From the NCBI GenBank assembly GCA_903921945.1, contig CAIXSC010000344.1:1-7374 (forward strand): a stretch of 7,374 nt of DNA. The letters are read 5' to 3'. Of the stretch, positions 5,343-7,374 are shown one piece after another (positions within the stretch are counted from its first letter, which is position 1; every line of letters starts with the position of its first letter). Source of the stretch: an uncultured Planctomycetaceae bacterium. GTDB lineage: Bacteria; Planctomycetota; Planctomycetia; Pirellulales; Pirellulaceae. The position numbers and the translations under genes are program-made. The notes under the pieces were generated by a model, which worked only from the letters and a program-made list of their open reading frames with translations, did no database searches and was not told the DNA's origin.

Positions 5343-6692
5343 TTACGCCAATTCGGGAATATGGTCGCCGTACGAAATCTGAATCGGGCGGCCAGCGCGA
5401 TCGAGATACGTTTGTCGGTAATCGATGCCCAGGTGGTGGAAGATCATCGAGCGGAAATTCTGCGGGGTGAGCTCGCGTTGGATGGGGTGTTCGCCCAGGG
5501 CATTGGTCGCGCCGATAACTTGTCCCATCCGTTTTCCGCCGCCGGAAACAAGGATCGACATCGCGCTCGGCCAGTGATCCCGGCCCCATTTTCCGTTGCT
5601 AGTGTTGCCGCGCGGTGTACGGCCAAACTCGCCACAGACGATGATCAGGACATCCTGATCCAGGCCGCGTTGGTAGACGTCCTCGATCAAAGCGGTCACG
5701 GCTTGATCGACGCCCGGCAGCCGTTCCCGCATCGCGGTCGGCAGGTCGCCATTCACCGCATGATCGTCCCAGTTGTAAATGACTTTGCCACCGGGAACGC
5801 CAACGGTCACCAAGCTGACGCCCGCTTCGACGAGCCGGCGGGCGAGCAGCGCTTGTTGTCCCCAGCCAGCGCCGTAACGTTCGCGCGTTTGCGGGTCCTC
5901 GCGCGAAAGGTCAAAGGCGGTCTTGGCTCGCTCGCCCGAAAGGATGTCGAACGCTTGGCGATGGAACTCGTCCAGCGAGCCCATGCCGCCCTGGTCTAAA
6001 TCGCGACGCACGTTATCGAGTCCCGTGAGCAACGAGCGACGATCTTCCAGGCGCCGCGCATCCACGGTCGCCGTCGTGTTGGCCATTCCCTTTTCGCTCA
6101 CCGTGGGCGGTCGATATTGGCTTCCCCAATATCCTGAAGCAGTGGTCGGCACATAACTGTAATGTGTCGCGCCCATCCCGCAGGCGACCGGCAAGCCCTG
6201 GTGGCACTGGCCGAAGACGCGACTGACGACCGCGCCCAATTCCGGGTGAACCGATTCGTTCTTGCCCTCATCCCAATTCGGATAGCCACTCATCATTACG
6301 GGAATGCCGTCGTTGTGGCCACCGAACTTATGCGAACAAGACCGGATCAAGGTGAACTTGTCGGCGATCTTGGCGTGCAGCGGTAGCAGCTCGCAAACTT
6401 CAATCCCCGGGACGTTGGTCGCGATCGGAAGAAACGGGCCTCGCACTTCACTCACGGCGTTGGGCTTCAGGTCGTACGTTTCCAGATGCGAAGGACCACC
6501 GTTCTGCCACAACAAGATCACCGATTTTTTCGACGGCGTCGCGCGATACTCGGAAGCCTCCGCGGCCCGTGCTTGCAGTCGCAGCCGGTCCGCCAGAGTC
6601 AGCCCGCCAATGACCAGAGTGCCTGCCTGCAGCAGATTCCGCCGAGTCACTCCATGGCTGGACCGATGTTGCGCGGTGACAAGGTTGAGCAT
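5343..6692 (-). CDS. DUF1501 domain-containing protein, Tat-exported
   Basis: Complete 449-residue member of the DUF1501 family, a distant relative of sulfatases and alkaline phosphatases that is very abundant in Planctomycetes; its substrate is unknown. The N-terminus has a twin-arginine signal, TRRNLLQAG (residues 16-24), followed by a hydrophobic stretch and an AxA-type site near 42-44, so export of the folded protein across the inner membrane is likely. Family motifs: NGGPSHLETYDLKP (64-77), SCSHKFGGHNDG (118-129), YNWDDH (306-311), EFGRTPR (355-361) and GRDHWP (370-375), with the Asp and His residues as probable metal ligands. The length is typical and the ends are intact. The gene runs in the same direction as the WD40 gene upstream, 237 bases away, and converges with the repeat protein. 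In many planctomycetes DUF1501 genes pair with DUF1549/DUF1553 cytochrome-type genes; none is visible here. Confidence 0.95.
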   Translation of the reverse strand: MLNLVTAQHRSSHGVTRRNLLQAGTLVIGGLTLADRLRLQARAAEASEYRATPSKKSVILLWQNGGPSHLETYDLKPNAVSEVRGPFLPIATNVPGIEVCELLPLHAKIADKFTLIRSCSHKFGGHNDGIPVMMSGYPNWDEGKNESVHPELGAVVSRVFGQCHQGLPVACGMGATHYSYVPTTASGYWGSQYRPPTVSEKGMANTTATVDARRLEDRRSLLTGLDNVRRDLDQGGMGSLDEFHRQAFDILSGERAKTAFDLSREDPQTRERYGAGWGQQALLARRLVEAGVSLVTVGVPGGKVIYNWDDHAVNGDLPTAMRERLPGVDQAVTALIEDVYQRGLDQDVLIIVCGEFGRTPRGNTSNGKWGRDHWPSAMSILVSGGGKRMGQVIGATNALGEHPIQRELTPQNFRSMIFHHLGIDYRQTYLDRAGRPIQISYGDHIPELA

Positions 6693-6701
6693 GGCAAGGA
6701 T

Positions 6702-6705
6702 TCCT
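6702..6705 (-). promoter_or_regulatory. Ribosome binding site of the DUF1501 gene
   Basis: On the minus strand AGGA (within CCCCAGGAATCC) lies nine bases before the ATG at 6692. It supports this start, which also leaves the twin-arginine motif 16 residues into the protein. Confidence 0.5.
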
Positions 6706-6782
6706 GGGGTGGGCTACAAACGGACGGTGGGTGGATCGACGGCGGAGGCTCAGCGATCGTGAGTTCGGCATCAACGAATGCT

Positions 6783-6804
6783 CGCCGAAGGAGATGGCTC
6801 GGCG
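6783..6804 (-). terminator. Hairpin in the WD40-DUF1501 gap
   Basis: CGCCGA (6783-6788) and TCGGCG (6799-6804) pair perfectly around a ten-base loop, with one further G-T pair outside. Read on the minus strand it lies about 125 bases after the WD40 stop and is followed by AGCATTCGTT, only mildly T-rich. It may end the WD40 transcript or shape the DUF1501 leader; weak evidence. Confidence 0.25.
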
Positions 6805-6840
6805 GCTATTCTCATGAACCGACTTTGATTGGACCCCATC

Positions 6841-6869
6841 ACGATGGAGGACGACAGCGCGGATGTCAA
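6841..6869 (-). promoter_or_regulatory. Candidate promoter for the DUF1501 gene
   Basis: A perfect TTGACA lies on the minus strand at 6869-6864. At 17-base spacing the -10 would be CATCGT (6846-6841), which matches only three of six positions. It is about 150 bases before the DUF1501 start. The -35 match could be chance. Confidence 0.25.
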
Positions 6870-6929
6870 GCCAGCCCGGAGTCGCTGGTCGACTGGCAGT
6901 CCGGACAAAACTCGCTGGAGGACGATGTC

Positions 6930-7374
6930 TCAAGGAAGATCCCACAGTCGCACTGTCTTGTCGGCCGAGCCTGTGGCGAGTCGCCGACCATCCGGCGAAA
7001 AATCCAGCGACAACGTCTCGCCGGTTTGGGGCAGCTTGGTGAGCACGCGGCCATCCTCGCGATCGTGGATTCGCACCATCGCGCCGCGGTTCCAATCTCC
7101 CTCGGTCACGGCAAGCCGTCGTCCGCCCGGCGCAAAGGCGACCGCGCAATGATCGCCCTGGCTTGCTATCTCGCGAATCACTCGCCAATCACTGGTCGAC
7201 CAGAGCTTGACTTTGCCGTATCGCAAGCCGGCTGCGAGGGTGGATCCGTCGGCGGATATCGCCAAGGAACGGACTTCCGCATTCGTCGCGTCCAAGGCTT
7301 GGATCGGCCGATGGTCGGTCAGCGACCACACCATGATCCGCCCATCCGAGGAGCCGGAAGCCAGCCATTCACCC
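6930..7374 (-). CDS. WD40-repeat protein, C-terminal end (5' partial)
   Basis: The frame is open to the window edge; 147 residues are visible, with the stop at 6930-6932. They contain WD40 propeller blades in order: GEWLASGSSDGRIMVWSL at the edge, then VRSLAISADGSTLAAGLRYGKVKLWS, then CAVAFAPGGRRLAVTEGDW with MVRIHD, then SLDFSPDGRRLATGSADKTVRLWDLP at the very end. An internal ATG at 7334 lies in the middle of a blade strand and is not the real start. WD40 propellers are protein-binding scaffolds; in planctomycetes they often occur as large exported or membrane-linked proteins, sometimes fused to cytochrome-like or kinase domains. Which kind this is depends on the missing part. It shares its direction with the DUF1501 gene, which may belong to the same cluster. 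Confidence 0.95.
   Translation of the reverse strand, partial: GEWLASGSSDGRIMVWSLTDHRPIQALDATNAEVRSLAISADGSTLAAGLRYGKVKLWSTSDWRVIREIASQGDHCAVAFAPGGRRLAVTEGDWNRGAMVRIHDREDGRVLTKLPQTGETLSLDFSPDGRRLATGSADKTVRLWDLP

Noticed and set aside
4675..5589. A 304-residue minus-strand frame across the exported repeat protein
   Set aside because: It mirrors the 60-bp repeat and runs into the end of the DUF1501 gene. The plus-strand frame has a ribosome site, signal peptide and regular 20-residue repeat, so it is the real gene.
5361..5999. A 212-residue plus-strand frame opposite the DUF1501 gene
   Set aside because: It lies wholly inside a well-supported gene on the other strand and shows no domain of its own.
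6448..7188. A 246-residue minus-strand frame bridging DUF1501, the gap and the WD40 gene
   Set aside because: It overlaps two well-supported genes in another frame and its product is Arg/Ser-rich without motifs.

Overview
The window looks like chromosomal DNA from a GC-rich planctomycete. The main reason is the minus-strand pair at the right end: a twin-arginine-exported DUF1501 protein next to a WD40-repeat protein, both hallmark families of Planctomycetes. The overall GC-rich codon use and weak or variable Shine-Dalgarno sites agree. The taxonomic call is an inference; no rRNA or marker gene is present.

Left part (1-4519, plus strand): three closely spaced genes that read as one operon. 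First is the C-terminal part of an FGGY-family sugar kinase, closest by eye to sedoheptulokinase. It is followed by a single-chain 2-oxo acid dehydrogenase E1 in which the alpha and beta chains are fused, then by the lipoyl-bearing E2 acyltransferase. E1 would decarboxylate a 2-oxo acid (pyruvate or acetoin type; the substrate cannot be read from the sequence) and pass the acyl group to the lipoyl lysine of E2, which makes acyl-CoA. E3 (dihydrolipoamide dehydrogenase) is not in the window and must come from elsewhere. The kinase would feed sugar phosphate into the pathways that lead to the 2-oxo acid.

Middle (4520-5342): a 147-base gap with a possible promoter, then a small exported protein of unknown function. 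Its mature part is six consecutive 20-residue repeats. It converges with the next gene across a 61-base gap that holds a hairpin.

Right part (5343-7374, minus strand): a complete DUF1501 protein, a 237-base gap with a weak promoter candidate and a hairpin, and the C-terminal end of a WD40 protein that runs out of the window.

The most striking feature is that all four plus-strand genes carry in-frame tandem repeats with units that are multiples of three: 15 bp in the kinase, 15 bp in the E1 linker, 12 bp twice in the two E2 linkers, and 60 bp (plus an 18-bp duplication) in the exported protein. In the kinase, E1 and E2 the repeats lie exactly in linkers or surface insertions and leave the catalytic domains intact. 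E2 is also unusual in having two peripheral-subunit-binding domains. I see no CRISPR array, transposon, tRNA or rRNA.
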